Origin: DASZBX01 sp035943635
Lineage (GTDB): Bacteria > Actinomycetota > Actinomycetes > Streptomycetales > Catenulisporaceae
Assembly (NCBI GenBank): GCA_035943635.1
Contig: DASZBX010000131.1
Span: 1 to 64,000 of the forward strand
Direction of reading: 5' to 3'
Length of the DNA: 64,000 bases
Within the stretch, counting starts at the first letter, position 1, and the number at the start of each line of letters is the position of its first letter. Shown one piece after another: positions 8,186 to 19,808 of this stretch. Position numbers and translations under genes: made by a program. Under the pieces are notes generated by a model. The model had not been told where the DNA came from. It was given only the letters and a program-made list of their open reading frames with translations, and made no database searches.

Positions 8186-9823
8186 TCAGCCCATATGCGG
8201 ATACCGATAGTCGGTCGCCGGGACGAAGGTCTCCTTGATCGACCTGGGCGACGTCCAGCGCAGCAAGTTGCCCGGCGCGCCGGCCTTGTCGTTCGTCCCG
8301 GAAGCGCGGCCGCCGCCGAACGGCTGCTGCCCGACCACAGCACCCGTCGGCTTGTCGTTGAGATAGAAGTTCCCGGCGGCGAAACGCAGCACGCGGGTCG
8401 CCTCGGCCAGGGCGTACCGGTCGCGGGCGATGACTGCGCCGGTCAGGGCGTACTTGGTGGTCGAGTCGATGCCGCGCAGGACCCGGTCGTAGTCCGCGTC
8501 GTCATAGACGTGCACGGCCAGGATCGGGCCGAAGTACTCGGTCGTGAACAGTTCGTGGGTCGGGTCCGTCCCCACCAGCACGGTCGGGCGGACGAAATAG
8601 CCCTCGGCGTCATCGGCCGTGCCGCCGGCCACGATCCGGATCGTGTCGGTCGCGTGGGCCAGGTTCAGCGCGGCGCGGTGCTTGGCGAAGGCCCGGGCGT
8701 CGATCACCGCGCCCATGAAGTTGCTCAGGTCGGTCACGTCGCCCATGGTCAGCGAGTCGACCTCGGCCGCAACGGAGTCCTTGATCCGGGCCCAGACCGA
8801 CGCGGCCACGTACGCCCGGGACGCGGCCGAGCACTTCTGCCCCTGGTACTCGAAGGCGCCGCGGACGAGCGCGGTGCGCACCGCGTCGGGGTCGGCCGAC
8901 GGGTGGGCCAGGATGAAGTCCTTGCCGCCGGTCTCGCCGACCAGCCGCGGGTACGAGCGGTACCCGGCGATGTTGGCGCCGACCTCTGCCCACAGCCGCT
9001 GGAAGGTGGCGGTGGACCCGGTGAAGTGGATCCCGGCCAGATCGGGATCGGTCAGCGCCTCGGCGGACACGTCCAGGCCGTCGCCGGGCAGCATGTTGAT
9101 CACGCCCGGGGGCAGTCCGGCCTCGTCGAGCAGGTCCATCAGCAGCGACGCGGACAGCTGCTGGGTGGGCGAGGGCTTCCAAATGACCGTGTTGCCCATC
9201 AGCGCGGGCGCGGTCGGCAGGTTGCCGGCGATGGAGGTGAAGTTGAACGGGGTGATCGCGTAGACGAAGCCCTCCAGCGGACGGTGGTCCGTCCGGTTCC
9301 ACACCCCGGGCGAGGAGGCCGGCTGCTGGGCCAGGATCCCGCGGGCGAACTCGACGTTGAACCGCCAGAAGTCGATCAGCTCGCAGGCCGCGTCGATGTC
9401 GGCCTGGACCGCGGTCTTTGACTGGCCGAGCATGGTGGCCGCGTTCAGGGTGGCCCGCCACGGGCCGGCCAGCAGGTCGGCGGCCTTGAGCAGGACCGCG
9501 GCCCGGGAGTCGAAGTCCAGGTCGCGCCAGGCCGGGGCGGCCTGCCGGGCGGCGTCGATCGCGGCCCGGGCGTCGGCGCGGGTGGCGTTGTGCAGGGTGC
9601 CCAGGACGGCCGAGTGCCGGTGCGGCTGGACCACGTCGACCGGGGCGCCGGAGCCGGGGCGCCGCTCGCCGCCGATCACGGCGGGCAGTTCGGCCGGGCG
9701 GGCAGCCAGCTCCTTGAGCCGGGCCTCCAGCCGGGAACGTTCGGGACTGCCGGGCGCGTAGTCGAGCGCCGGCTCGTTGCGGGCGGCGGGGACCTCGGTG
9801 ATCGCGGTGAGGTTGCTGGACAT
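8186..9823 (-). CDS. pruA: L-glutamate gamma-semialdehyde dehydrogenase (delta-1-pyrroline-5-carboxylate dehydrogenase)
   Basis: Catalyses the second step of proline breakdown, oxidising glutamate semialdehyde to glutamate with NAD. The 545-residue aldehyde dehydrogenase has its catalytic Cys331 in GQKCSAASRAYV and the general-base Glu297 in GETGGKDF. The C-terminal PFGGGRASGTNDKAGAP block is typical of the mitochondrial/actinobacterial type. The ATG at 9823 (MSSNLTAITEV) has GGAGA 11 bases upstream. No proline dehydrogenase is adjacent. Its product, glutamate, is the substrate of the large glutamate dehydrogenase encoded a few kilobases away. Confidence 0.92.
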   Translation of the reverse strand: MSSNLTAITEVPAARNEPALDYAPGSPERSRLEARLKELAARPAELPAVIGGERRPGSGAPVDVVQPHRHSAVLGTLHNATRADARAAIDAARQAAPAWRDLDFDSRAAVLLKAADLLAGPWRATLNAATMLGQSKTAVQADIDAACELIDFWRFNVEFARGILAQQPASSPGVWNRTDHRPLEGFVYAITPFNFTSIAGNLPTAPALMGNTVIWKPSPTQQLSASLLMDLLDEAGLPPGVINMLPGDGLDVSAEALTDPDLAGIHFTGSTATFQRLWAEVGANIAGYRSYPRLVGETGGKDFILAHPSADPDAVRTALVRGAFEYQGQKCSAASRAYVAASVWARIKDSVAAEVDSLTMGDVTDLSNFMGAVIDARAFAKHRAALNLAHATDTIRIVAGGTADDAEGYFVRPTVLVGTDPTHELFTTEYFGPILAVHVYDDADYDRVLRGIDSTTKYALTGAVIARDRYALAEATRVLRFAAGNFYLNDKPTGAVVGQQPFGGGRASGTNDKAGAPGNLLRWTSPRSIKETFVPATDYRYPHMG

Positions 9824-9940
9824 GGCGGACTCGAATCTCCACTTCGCTGCGACGGCGCCCGTCATGTGACCACGGGCGGCGTGGGCTGACGACACCGCGG
9901 GCGACCTCGTGAGCGCCGCGGCCTTCGGATCCGAGACTAC

Positions 9941-10396
9941 CTAAGAGTGTGCGGAGCGGGGTTCGAGCAGGTCGCCGAGTTCCTGCGCGGCGTACCAGAG
10001 CAGCTCCTGGTCGGCCGCGGCCTCCGGGTCCTTCGGGTCGGCGGCGAAATCGGGCTCGTCCACGTGGTATGAGGCGATCGCGCTGCGCGGGACCGGCCCG
10101 GCCAGGCGGACCGCGCCGGGCGGGTCGAGGTCGGCGGCCACCTGACCGTCCGACAGGTCGGCCACCACCACCACCCGGCGGGCCGGGCCGGCCGCGGACG
10201 GCTCGGTGACCAGCCGGAAGGAGTCCTCGGCGGCCAGGGTGGTGGCGAAGTACTCGAGTTCCTCGTCGTCGGTCTCGTCGAAGGCCTCGCGCAGCGCCTC
10301 GGTGACCGCGTAGCCGGACAGCGGGGCGGGGCCGAGTTCGCCGGTTCGGGCCAGGTCGGCCAGGGCCGCGAAGGTGGCGGACAGGTAGACGCGCAT
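9941..10396 (-). CDS. Conserved actinobacterial protein, DUF6912-like
   Basis: A 151-residue acidic protein opening MRVYLSATFAALADLARTGE and continuing GPAPLSGYAVTEALREAF. This start and the ELGPAPL-x-x-YAVT pattern match a widespread actinobacterial family of unknown function. There is no signal peptide or membrane segment. It is in the same direction as pruA but 117 bases away from it. Confidence 0.75.
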   Translation of the reverse strand: MRVYLSATFAALADLARTGELGPAPLSGYAVTEALREAFDETDDEELEYFATTLAAEDSFRLVTEPSAAGPARRVVVVADLSDGQVAADLDPPGAVRLAGPVPRSAIASYHVDEPDFAADPKDPEAAADQELLWYAAQELGDLLEPRSAHS

Positions 10397-10501
10397 GAGG
10401 GCAAGCCTAGTGCCGCTCAGTACACGCCGAGCCCCGGACGGCGGACGCTCGGGACTCGGCGCAAAAGGCCACGTCCGCGACCTCCCGGCCCGGGCGGTCG
10501 C

Positions 10502-11482
10502 TCAGGCCGCGAGCCCGGTTCCGGACAGGTATCCGGCCGTGGTGCGCCGGGCGGTGGCGAGCACGTCGGGCCGGCGGGTCGGGTCCATCATGTTCGCGCC
10601 CAGCGCTTCGAGGTCGTCCGGGCCCGGGCACAGCACGATCACCCGGGAGCCGCCGGCCCGGACCTGCCGGGCTTCGAGCAGCATGCCGCGGGTGACCCGG
10701 TGCCGGTATCCGCGTTCGAGCCGGCCCATCATGCTGGTCGGCTTGTCGTATTCGCGCGCCGCCATCGGGGCCAGCACGTACACCTCGTCGTAGGGCAGGC
10801 CGCCGGGCAGCCGGCCCGGGCTGAACAGGTCCAGGCTGGTGTTGGAGAAGGTGCCGCCGTCCACGAACCGGCGCTCGCCGATCACCGTGGGCGGGAACCA
10901 GCCGGGGATCGAGCAGGAGGCGACCACCGCCTCGGCCAGGCCGGTGCTCGGCGCGCCGGGCTCGCCGAAGACCACCCGCTCGCCGTTGTCGTAGTCCATC
11001 GCCACGATCCGGATGCCCGGGTGCGGGGACCAGGCGCCGGACGGGATCACGTCCTCGACCATCCGGCCGATCGCGCCGAGCGAGCCGCGGCCGCCGGGCA
11101 GGAAGGCGGAGAGCACGGCCGTGCCGGGGTAGCGCCGGGGGTGGCGGACCGAGCGGGCGATCAGCTTGGGCGAGCCGATCCCGGGCTGCGGGAACGGCGG
11201 CGCGGCCCCGCCGGCGGCGTTGTCGTAGTCGAAGATCCGCCCGGCCAGCGGGCCGGACTCGACCGCCTCGCCGTGCTGGTGCCGCCACAGTTCCCGGGCC
11301 CCGGCGCCCGCGCCGAGCAGGGCGCTGAGGATCGAGCCGGCCGAGGTGCCGACGATCATGTCCGCGGTGCGCGGATCGAAGCCGCGTTCCTCCTCCAGGG
11401 CGCACAGGGCTCCGATCATCCAGGCCGCGCCGAGCGTGCCTCCGCCGCCCAGCACGAGGCCCCGGCGTATGTGCCGCGCCAT
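10502..11482 (-). CDS. Patatin-like phospholipase family protein
   Basis: A 326-residue alpha/beta hydrolase of the patatin type. It has the glycine-rich oxyanion loop GLVLGGGGTLGAAW at residues 8-21, the nucleophile elbow GTSAG with Ser47, and the dyad aspartate Asp208 in FVDGGTFSN. Together these give a complete Ser-Asp dyad, so the enzyme should be active as a lipid acyl hydrolase. There is no signal peptide, pointing to a cytoplasmic or membrane-associated role. Substrate is unknown. Confidence 0.85.
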   Translation of the reverse strand: MARHIRRGLVLGGGGTLGAAWMIGALCALEEERGFDPRTADMIVGTSAGSILSALLGAGAGARELWRHQHGEAVESGPLAGRIFDYDNAAGGAAPPFPQPGIGSPKLIARSVRHPRRYPGTAVLSAFLPGGRGSLGAIGRMVEDVIPSGAWSPHPGIRIVAMDYDNGERVVFGEPGAPSTGLAEAVVASCSIPGWFPPTVIGERRFVDGGTFSNTSLDLFSPGRLPGGLPYDEVYVLAPMAAREYDKPTSMMGRLERGYRHRVTRGMLLEARQVRAGGSRVIVLCPGPDDLEALGANMMDPTRRPDVLATARRTTAGYLSGTGLAA

Positions 11483-11660
11483 CCTGTTTCACCGTCCCGC
11501 CTGGAGTACCACCCGGCAATACCGTCCCTAATGCATGTTTCCCACTACTCAGCCTAAGTTCACCGGTCGGACGGCGGCTCGCCGGGGTCCGGACGAGCCG
11601 CGCGGGCGCGGTCCGGGTGGTCCGGCGGGTGCGGCGGCGGCCCGGCCGGATCAGGACTCG

Positions 11661-11709
11661 GCGGCCGGACGGGTGAGCCGGCGGCCGGTTCCGGCGGCCG
11701 GACGGGTGA
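11661..11709. repeat. Short direct repeats in a GC-rich spacer
   Basis: A 16-base unit, GCGGCCGGACGGGTGA, occurs at 11661-11676 and again at 11694-11709 in the spacer between the patatin and HAD genes. Local slippage repeats of this kind are common in very GC-rich DNA, and no function is evident. Confidence 0.5.
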
Positions 11710-11735
11710 ACGGGCCCGGGGCCGCTGACCCGTCG

Positions 11736-12485
11736 TCAGCTCAGCTCCAGCCCGAACAGGGCCTCGAGCTCGGTCCGGGTCTCCTCGAAGCTGCGGTGGT
11801 GCACGCCGATGATCCCGACCGCGGTGGCGCCGCGCACGTTCGTCGGCAGGTCGTCGACGAACACCGCCGCCTGCGCCTCGGTCCCGAGCAGGCCGAGCGT
11901 GTGCCGGTAGATCTCCGGCTCGGGCTTGCGCATGCCGACCTCGCCGCTGATCACCACGGCGTCGAAGATCGCGTCCCAGTCCTCGCGCAGGTACTCGTTG
12001 CCCCAGGAGTTCGACAGCAGGGCGGTCTTCAGGCCGGCCGACTTGGCCCGGCGCACCACGTTGACCATGGTCGGCTCGCCCGCGAAGCCGGCGAACATCC
12101 GGCCGAGCAGCCCGTCCGCCGGGACCTCGCCGGGCGCGTACGCGCTGATCCGCTCGGCCAGCAGCTGTTCGAACCGGTCCACCCGCAGCTCGCCCTTCTC
12201 CAGCGCGGCGATCGGGTCGAAGTCGTTGAGCGCGATCAGCTCCGGGTCGCGGAAGTCGCGCATGGCCCGCACGTACGCGTCCCGCTCGATCCCCTCCGCG
12301 TCCAGCCAGCCGGCGATGGCCGAGTCCAGCGGGGAGGTCAGCACCCCGCCCCAGTCCACGATCAGCGCGGTCGGCGCGGCGCCCGGTATCCGGGCGGCCG
12401 GGGCGACGGCCGCCGAGCCGGGCTGCGGGCCGGTCTCCGGTTTGGTCGGCGGTTCGGTCGGCGCGGCGGTCGGCAGGCCGGTCAT
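11736..12485 (-). CDS. HAD-superfamily hydrolase (HAD-IA type)
   Basis: A 249-residue haloacid-dehalogenase-like protein. The nucleophile motif is LIVDWGGVLTS with Asp44, followed by LLSNSWG (motif II serine) and KPEPEIYRH (motif III lysine), then FVDDLPTNVRGA (motif IV acidic pair). Residues 1-38 are a low-complexity Pro/Ala lead. The ATG at 12485 is preceded by GAGGGAG. The DWGGVL form is common in HAD-IA proteins annotated as epoxide-hydrolase-like, but the substrate cannot be predicted. It is divergent from the next gene. Confidence 0.82.
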   Translation of the reverse strand: MTGLPTAAPTEPPTKPETGPQPGSAAVAPAARIPGAAPTALIVDWGGVLTSPLDSAIAGWLDAEGIERDAYVRAMRDFRDPELIALNDFDPIAALEKGELRVDRFEQLLAERISAYAPGEVPADGLLGRMFAGFAGEPTMVNVVRRAKSAGLKTALLSNSWGNEYLREDWDAIFDAVVISGEVGMRKPEPEIYRHTLGLLGTEAQAAVFVDDLPTNVRGATAVGIIGVHHRSFEETRTELEALFGLELS

Positions 12486-12601
12486 CGCGTGCTCCCTCGG
12501 TAAGCCCGGTCCGGAACCCCGGCCGGGTGGATTCGCCCGGCCCGCCACGGGTACGGCGACGGGCCGGGCAGGACGGCTGTACGAGGGGGTACCCCCGTCG
12601 A

Positions 12602-14164
12602 ATGTACCCACTCAGGGAATTATCAGAATCATCCCCGGCGTTGGACCTGAACGGACGTATGACTATGGAGACACTGCAGAGCGAGTCAGGGCAGCTGGAC
12701 CCGGGAAAATATCCGGCCGGCCGTGTGGCGGCCTCGGGCCTGCCGCAGGGTTGGCCCTGCCTGCTCCTGTTCGGGGCGCTGGGCGTCTCGGTCGCCGTGT
12801 ACGCGGCGGTGACCCCGCCGGACTGGGCCCTGCACTGGGCCGGCAACCTGAGCGGAACACACGAGCTGCGGCTGCGCCTGGGCGTGCTCGGCGGCGCCCT
12901 GGCGGTCTGCGCCCGGGTGTTCGGCCGCCTGCGCAGGCCGGTGTGGCGGCTCGGGATGTGCACGGTGGCCTGGGTGGCCCTGGCCGAGGCGCTGTGCCCG
13001 ACCACACCGGTGGCCGCGCTCGGCGGGTTCGCCGCGCTGCTGGCGCTGCTGCTGGTCCTGGCGATCGGGCCGTTCGTCACCTCGGCGCCCGCCCCGGCGC
13101 CGGGCGGCGAGCCGGAGCGGGTGCAGGTGCGCCGGCTGGTCGCCCACCCGGACTCGGACACCCTGGCGCCGTTCGCGCTGCGGCACGACAAGAGCTACGC
13201 CTTCAGCCCGGACCGCGGCGCCGTGATCGCCTACCGGGTCCTGGCCGGGGTCGCGGTGGTCTCCGGCGACCCGGTCGGCGCCCGGCGCTCCTGGCCGGCC
13301 GCGATCTCGGCCTTCCTGGACGAGTGCCGGGCCAGCGGCTGGCGCCCGGCCGTGCTCGCCGCCGGACCGCAGGCCCGGACGCTGTGGCTGGGCCGGGGCA
13401 TGCACCCGATCGAGATCGGCGACGAGGTGATCATCGACGTGGACCGGTTCTCGCTGACCGGCCGGCCGATGCGCAACGTGCGCCAGGCCGTCGGACGCAC
13501 GGCCCGGGCCGGGGTGACCACGCGGTTCGTGCGTGAAGGGGACCTGGACCCGGCCCTGGCCCGGCAGCTGCGGGCGATCCACGAGACCTGGCTCGGCCAC
13601 GGCACGGGCCGCGAGCACGGTTTCGCGATGAACCTGGACAAGATGGCGCAGGGGCTGCACACCGAGGCCGTGGTCGCGGTGGCCTTCGCCGCCGAGGGGT
13701 ACGCGATCGCCTTCCAGCGCTACCTGCCCACGGCGATCGACGGCCGGGCCGCGGCCCTGTCCCTGGATGTGATGCCGCGCGACCCGATCGCGCCGAACGG
13801 GGTCAACGAGCGCCTGATCGCGGACACGGTCGCGTACGCCCGCGAGCAGGGCTACCACTCGGTGTCGCTGAACTTCGCCGCCTTCCGCACCACCCTGGCC
13901 CGCACGGCGCCCGAGCACCTGCGTCCCGGCCCGGACTGGTGGCTCGGCCCCACCCAGCGGGCCATCCATCTGCTCGACCCGTTGATCCAGGTCGAGTCGC
14001 TGTACTTGTTCAACGCCAAGTTCCAGCCCGGCTGGCTGCCGCGGACCGTGTTGATCCGGTCCTGGTTCGACCTGCCCTGGTTCGCCGTGGCCGCCCTGGG
14101 CATGGAGTTCGCCATGCCGTATGACCGGCGCCGGGTCACCAACCGCCCGGGCGACGAGCTCTGA
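12602..14164 (+). CDS. Phosphatidylglycerol lysyltransferase-like membrane protein (DUF2156 domain)
   Basis: About 520 residues: three or four hydrophobic segments (roughly residues 30-150 from this start), then a soluble C-terminal domain of the MprF/LysX type (HDKSYAFSPDRGAVIAYRV...GDPVG) and a final ERLIADTVAYAREQGY...SLNFAAFR block. Proteins of this class transfer an amino acid from tRNA to phosphatidylglycerol, reducing surface charge and cationic-peptide sensitivity. The substrate is not deducible. The start could be ATG 12602, behind GAGGGGG, or ATG 12659. A perfect GGGGGTACCCCC palindrome at 12585-12596 overlaps the possible ribosome site. Confidence 0.8.
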   Translation: MYPLRELSESSPALDLNGRMTMETLQSESGQLDPGKYPAGRVAASGLPQGWPCLLLFGALGVSVAVYAAVTPPDWALHWAGNLSGTHELRLRLGVLGGALAVCARVFGRLRRPVWRLGMCTVAWVALAEALCPTTPVAALGGFAALLALLLVLAIGPFVTSAPAPAPGGEPERVQVRRLVAHPDSDTLAPFALRHDKSYAFSPDRGAVIAYRVLAGVAVVSGDPVGARRSWPAAISAFLDECRASGWRPAVLAAGPQARTLWLGRGMHPIEIGDEVIIDVDRFSLTGRPMRNVRQAVGRTARAGVTTRFVREGDLDPALARQLRAIHETWLGHGTGREHGFAMNLDKMAQGLHTEAVVAVAFAAEGYAIAFQRYLPTAIDGRAAALSLDVMPRDPIAPNGVNERLIADTVAYAREQGYHSVSLNFAAFRTTLARTAPEHLRPGPDWWLGPTQRAIHLLDPLIQVESLYLFNAKFQPGWLPRTVLIRSWFDLPWFAVAALGMEFAMPYDRRRVTNRPGDEL

Positions 14165-14896
14165 TCAGCCGAACTGGATCGCGGTGCACAGCCAGTCCGG
14201 GCGGCCGGACTCCGGCAAGCGCGCGGCCGCCGACGGCAGGGCGCACCGGTCGAACCGCAGGGCCACGGCCCGGACCCGCTCGCCCTCCTGGATCAGCACC
14301 GTGGACTCCACCGCGCCCGCGGCCGGGTGGTGCAGGCGCAGGGAGCGGAGCATGGACCGGGCGGCGAAGCGCCGGGCCCGGCCGGTCTCGGCCGGGGAGC
14401 TGAGGCTGCGGAAGACGTCCCGGGAGACCCAGCGGCGGACCTGTTCGGCCGAGCGGTGCTCCAGCAGCACCTCCACCACGGCCTCGGCGATCCGGCGGAC
14501 CGCCAGGCCCCCGTCCTCGTCCATCGGGTAGAGGGTGCGCGGGTCCTGCGGGTCGAGCCGGTGTGCCCAGCCCAGGACCCAGGAGTGGGTCCGGCCCGGC
14601 CGATTGCCGACCATGTCGATCTCGGCGTAGCCGGACTCGGCTGCCGGCTCTGCCGCGAGCCCGGGTTCAGCCCGCAGGTCCACTGCGGATCCGGCCCTGA
14701 CCCGACGGCCGGCAGCCAAGGCGCCGGCCTCGGTGAGTGCGGCGTCCAGCAGGCTGTGCGCCCCGGTCCGGCGCACCGGCGGCCGGGCGGACCGCGGACA
14801 CCCCGGCCGCCGGCCGGGCCGGTGCGGGTCGGTCTTGCGCTCGGTCCGGCAGGCGTCGGTCCGGCGGCCATCGATCTCGGGCAACGTGGTCGCCAC
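14165..14896 (-). CDS. Rv3235-family protein (DUF6459-like)
   Basis: A 243-residue protein whose C-terminal two thirds (from about residue 130, AVRRIAEAVVEVLLEHRSAE) match the small actinobacterial family found next to secA: QVRRWVSRDVFRSL, an RLHHP-x-AGAVE-x-T strand and a final WLCTAIQFG. The function is unknown. The first 50 residues are Arg/Pro-rich and may not be translated, because the GTG at 14896 has its GAGAGG ribosome site too close. It is downstream of secA but separated by a terminator. Confidence 0.7.
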   Translation of the reverse strand: MATTLPEIDGRRTDACRTERKTDPHRPGRRPGCPRSARPPVRRTGAHSLLDAALTEAGALAAGRRVRAGSAVDLRAEPGLAAEPAAESGYAEIDMVGNRPGRTHSWVLGWAHRLDPQDPRTLYPMDEDGGLAVRRIAEAVVEVLLEHRSAEQVRRWVSRDVFRSLSSPAETGRARRFAARSMLRSLRLHHPAAGAVESTVLIQEGERVRAVALRFDRCALPSAAARLPESGRPDWLCTAIQFG

Positions 14897-14952
14897 TCCT
14901 CTCGCCGCATCAGACCACCCGGGCCGGGCCGCAGTCGCCCGGTCAACGCCGA

Positions 14953-14995
14953 AAAGCGCCGAAGATCACCCGATCGGGTCATCTCCGGCGCTTCG
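14953..14995 (-). terminator. Terminator after secA
   Basis: AAGCGCCG pairs with CGGCGCTT around an inner AGAT...ACCCGATCGGGT...ATCT stem, giving one long hairpin 45-85 bases after the secA stop. It separates secA from the Rv3235-like gene. Confidence 0.65.
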
Positions 14996-15038
14996 CGGTA
15001 CCGGGAGCCGGGGCGCGGGCCCGAGTCTCCCTGGTGTG

Positions 15039-17783
<2,745 letters not shown>

Positions 17784-18168
17784 TTTGAAGACGGCTCCTT
17801 GACCTAAGACTCAACCTTGGTTAGCCGGCACGCAGACGATGGGCATGGCGCATCTGTCGCAGACCGTTATCCCATCGTAAGCGACCGAACTGCTCCGAGA
17901 ATAGTGCGGAGGAGTCCTCTGTGTGCAACAGGGTCGTTTTCGGCACCTGCCGCACCCCGCGCGGGCCGGTGCCCCGGCGGTGCGGCGGGCCGGGGATGAC
18001 GTCCGAGGTCAGCCGAGCCTTCGGCGCCGCCGGCGCAGCGGATCCAGCGTTTCCCACGCTCCCCGACGGCCCCGGCCGGGCCGGGGCCGGGGACGTCCGC
18101 TGGCCATTTCGGATCTTGGTGATTATTAGGGATCAGTCAGGATCGGGGCGGTCGGCGGGCGGAAACGG
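17784..18168. other. Spacer upstream of secA
   Basis: About 385 bases between the secA start and the ppx stop hold no convincing gene. On the minus strand a TACGAT hexamer near 17873-17880 (in GCTTACGATGGGATAACGG) could be the -10 element of the secA promoter. Nothing else is seen. Confidence 0.4.
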
Positions 18169-19131
18169 TCACCGCATCGAAACGGCGATGCCGTCCAGGA
18201 TGTCGTGCTCGGAGACGACCACGTCCGGCAGGCCGAGCCGGTCGACGATCCGTTCCAGCACCAGCGCGCCGGCCGTGATCACGTCCACCCGGCCCTCGTG
18301 CATGGACGGCACCGCGGCGCGCTGCTCCCGGGTCATCGCCAGCAAGTCCCTGGTCACCGCGCGTACGTCGTCGGCCGGGATCCGGGACAGGTGCACCCGG
18401 TCCCGGTCGTATTCGGGCAGGCCGAGCGCGATCGCGGCCACGGTGGTGACCGAGCCGGCCAGGCCGACCAGGCTGCGCGCGTCGCCGAGCGGGACGGTCT
18501 CGGCGGCCAGGTCGATCGCCCGGTCGATGTCCTCGCGGGCGGCGCTGACCTGGGCGGAGGTCGGCGGGTCGTCGTGCAGGTGGCGTTCGGTCAGCCGCAC
18601 GCAGCCGATGTCCACGGACCGGGCCGCCTGCACCTTGTCCACGCCGACCACGAACTCGGTGGAGCCGCCGCCGATGTCGACCACCAGGAACGGCGTCGGG
18701 TAGTGCAGCGCGCCGCCATCCTGCGGGCCGGCCGCGGCCTCGGCCGCGAGCAGGGCGCCGGTGGCGCCGGTGAAGGAGAGCCCGGCCTCCTCGTCCCCGC
18801 TGATCACCTCGGGGTCCACGCCCAGCCGGGCCCGGATCCCGGCGATGAACTCGCCGCGGTTGGCCGCGTCCCGGGTGGCGCTGGTGGCCACGAAGCGGGT
18901 CTGCGCCGCGCCCAGGTCGGCGATCACCTGCGCGTACTCGTCGCACGCGGCGAAGGTGCGGACCAGGGCCTCGTCGGCGAACCGGCCGGTGGCGTCCACG
19001 CCCTGGCCGAGCCGGACGATCCGCATCCGCCGGTCCAGCTCGCGGGCCTCGCCGGTGGCCGGGTCGAGCTCGGTCACCAGGAGCCGGATCGAGTTGGTGC
19101 CGCAGTCGACCGCGGCCACGCGCTTGGTCAT
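18169..19131 (-). CDS. ppx: Ppx/GppA family phosphatase (exopolyphosphatase)
   Basis: Sugar-kinase/actin-fold phosphatase that trims polyphosphate or hydrolyses pppGpp. The 320-residue product opens MTKRVAAVDCGTNSIRLLV (phosphate-1 loop) and has GDEEAGLSFTGATG and FLVVDIGGGSTEFV (phosphate-2 loop) with the usual acidic residues. It is the short, N-terminal-only type, without the C-terminal HD domain of E. coli Ppx. The ATG overlaps the stop of the DUF501 gene (ATGA), so the two are translationally coupled. The order eno-ftsB-DUF501-ppx is conserved in actinobacteria. Confidence 0.9.
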   Translation of the reverse strand: MTKRVAAVDCGTNSIRLLVTELDPATGEARELDRRMRIVRLGQGVDATGRFADEALVRTFAACDEYAQVIADLGAAQTRFVATSATRDAANRGEFIAGIRARLGVDPEVISGDEEAGLSFTGATGALLAAEAAAGPQDGGALHYPTPFLVVDIGGGSTEFVVGVDKVQAARSVDIGCVRLTERHLHDDPPTSAQVSAAREDIDRAIDLAAETVPLGDARSLVGLAGSVTTVAAIALGLPEYDRDRVHLSRIPADDVRAVTRDLLAMTREQRAAVPSMHEGRVDVITAGALVLERIVDRLGLPDVVVSEHDILDGIAVSMR

Positions 19132-19706
19132 CGGGTTGCCTCCGGGGCCGGCGCGGCGCCGATCCGGGGATCCGGATCCGGGTGGGACGAGGGGTCGGCC
19201 GGTTCGGCCGCGGCGACGCACGATCCGGCCCGCCACCAGCGCGGCAGCAGACCCAGGGCCTCGTCGCCGAGCGGGTTGACGCCGGGTCCGGCGGCCAGGG
19301 CGTGGCCGACCAGGACGTGCAGGCACTTGACCCGGTCGGGCATCCCGCCGGCGCTCGGGAAGCCGTCGAGCACCTCGATCGCGTCCCGGCGGGCGAGGTA
19401 GTCCTCGTGCGCGGCCCGGTAGGCGGCGGCCAGTTCGGGGTCGCGGCCGAGCCGTTCGGTCATCTGCGCCATCACGCCCTCGCCCTCCAGGGTGCCGATC
19501 GCGGAGGCGGCCTTGGGGCAGGTCAGGTAGAAGAGGGTGGGGAACGGCTCGCCGGCCGGGTTGCGCTCGCTGCGCAGCCGCGGGGCGGTCTCCACCACGT
19601 CGGGGTTGCCGCAGGGGCAGCGGTGGGCGACCGCGCGCAGGCCGCGCGGCTCCCGGCCCAGCTGTGCCTGCACCGCGTCGGCGTCTCGCTGATCCACGCT
19701 ACTCAT
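19128..19706 (-). CDS. DUF501 domain protein
   Basis: A 192-residue protein with the DUF501 pattern: AVQAQLGREPRGLRAVAHRCPCGNPDVVET, PFPTLFYLTCPKAASAIGTLE and a later RVKCLHVLVGHALAAGPGVNPLGDEAL. The conserved CPCGNP cysteines and the KCLH segment suggest a metal or cofactor site, but no activity is known. It is coupled to ppx by a four-base overlap and lies downstream of ftsB. The last 30 residues are low-complexity. Confidence 0.88.
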   Translation of the reverse strand: MSSVDQRDADAVQAQLGREPRGLRAVAHRCPCGNPDVVETAPRLRSERNPAGEPFPTLFYLTCPKAASAIGTLEGEGVMAQMTERLGRDPELAAAYRAAHEDYLARRDAIEVLDGFPSAGGMPDRVKCLHVLVGHALAAGPGVNPLGDEALGLLPRWWRAGSCVAAAEPADPSSHPDPDPRIGAAPAPEATR

Positions 19707-19808
19707 GGCTCAAGACGCTACCGGATCGGGTCGGCCGTTTTCACGCGGTGATCGTGGTTACCCCGGCCGAGTGACGGCGCGGCCGAGGTTCACCGGAACG
19801 AGTGCAGG

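Noticed and set aside
17821..18057. 78-codon minus-strand frame upstream of secA
   Set aside because: No ribosome site and no family features; composition fits non-coding GC-rich DNA.
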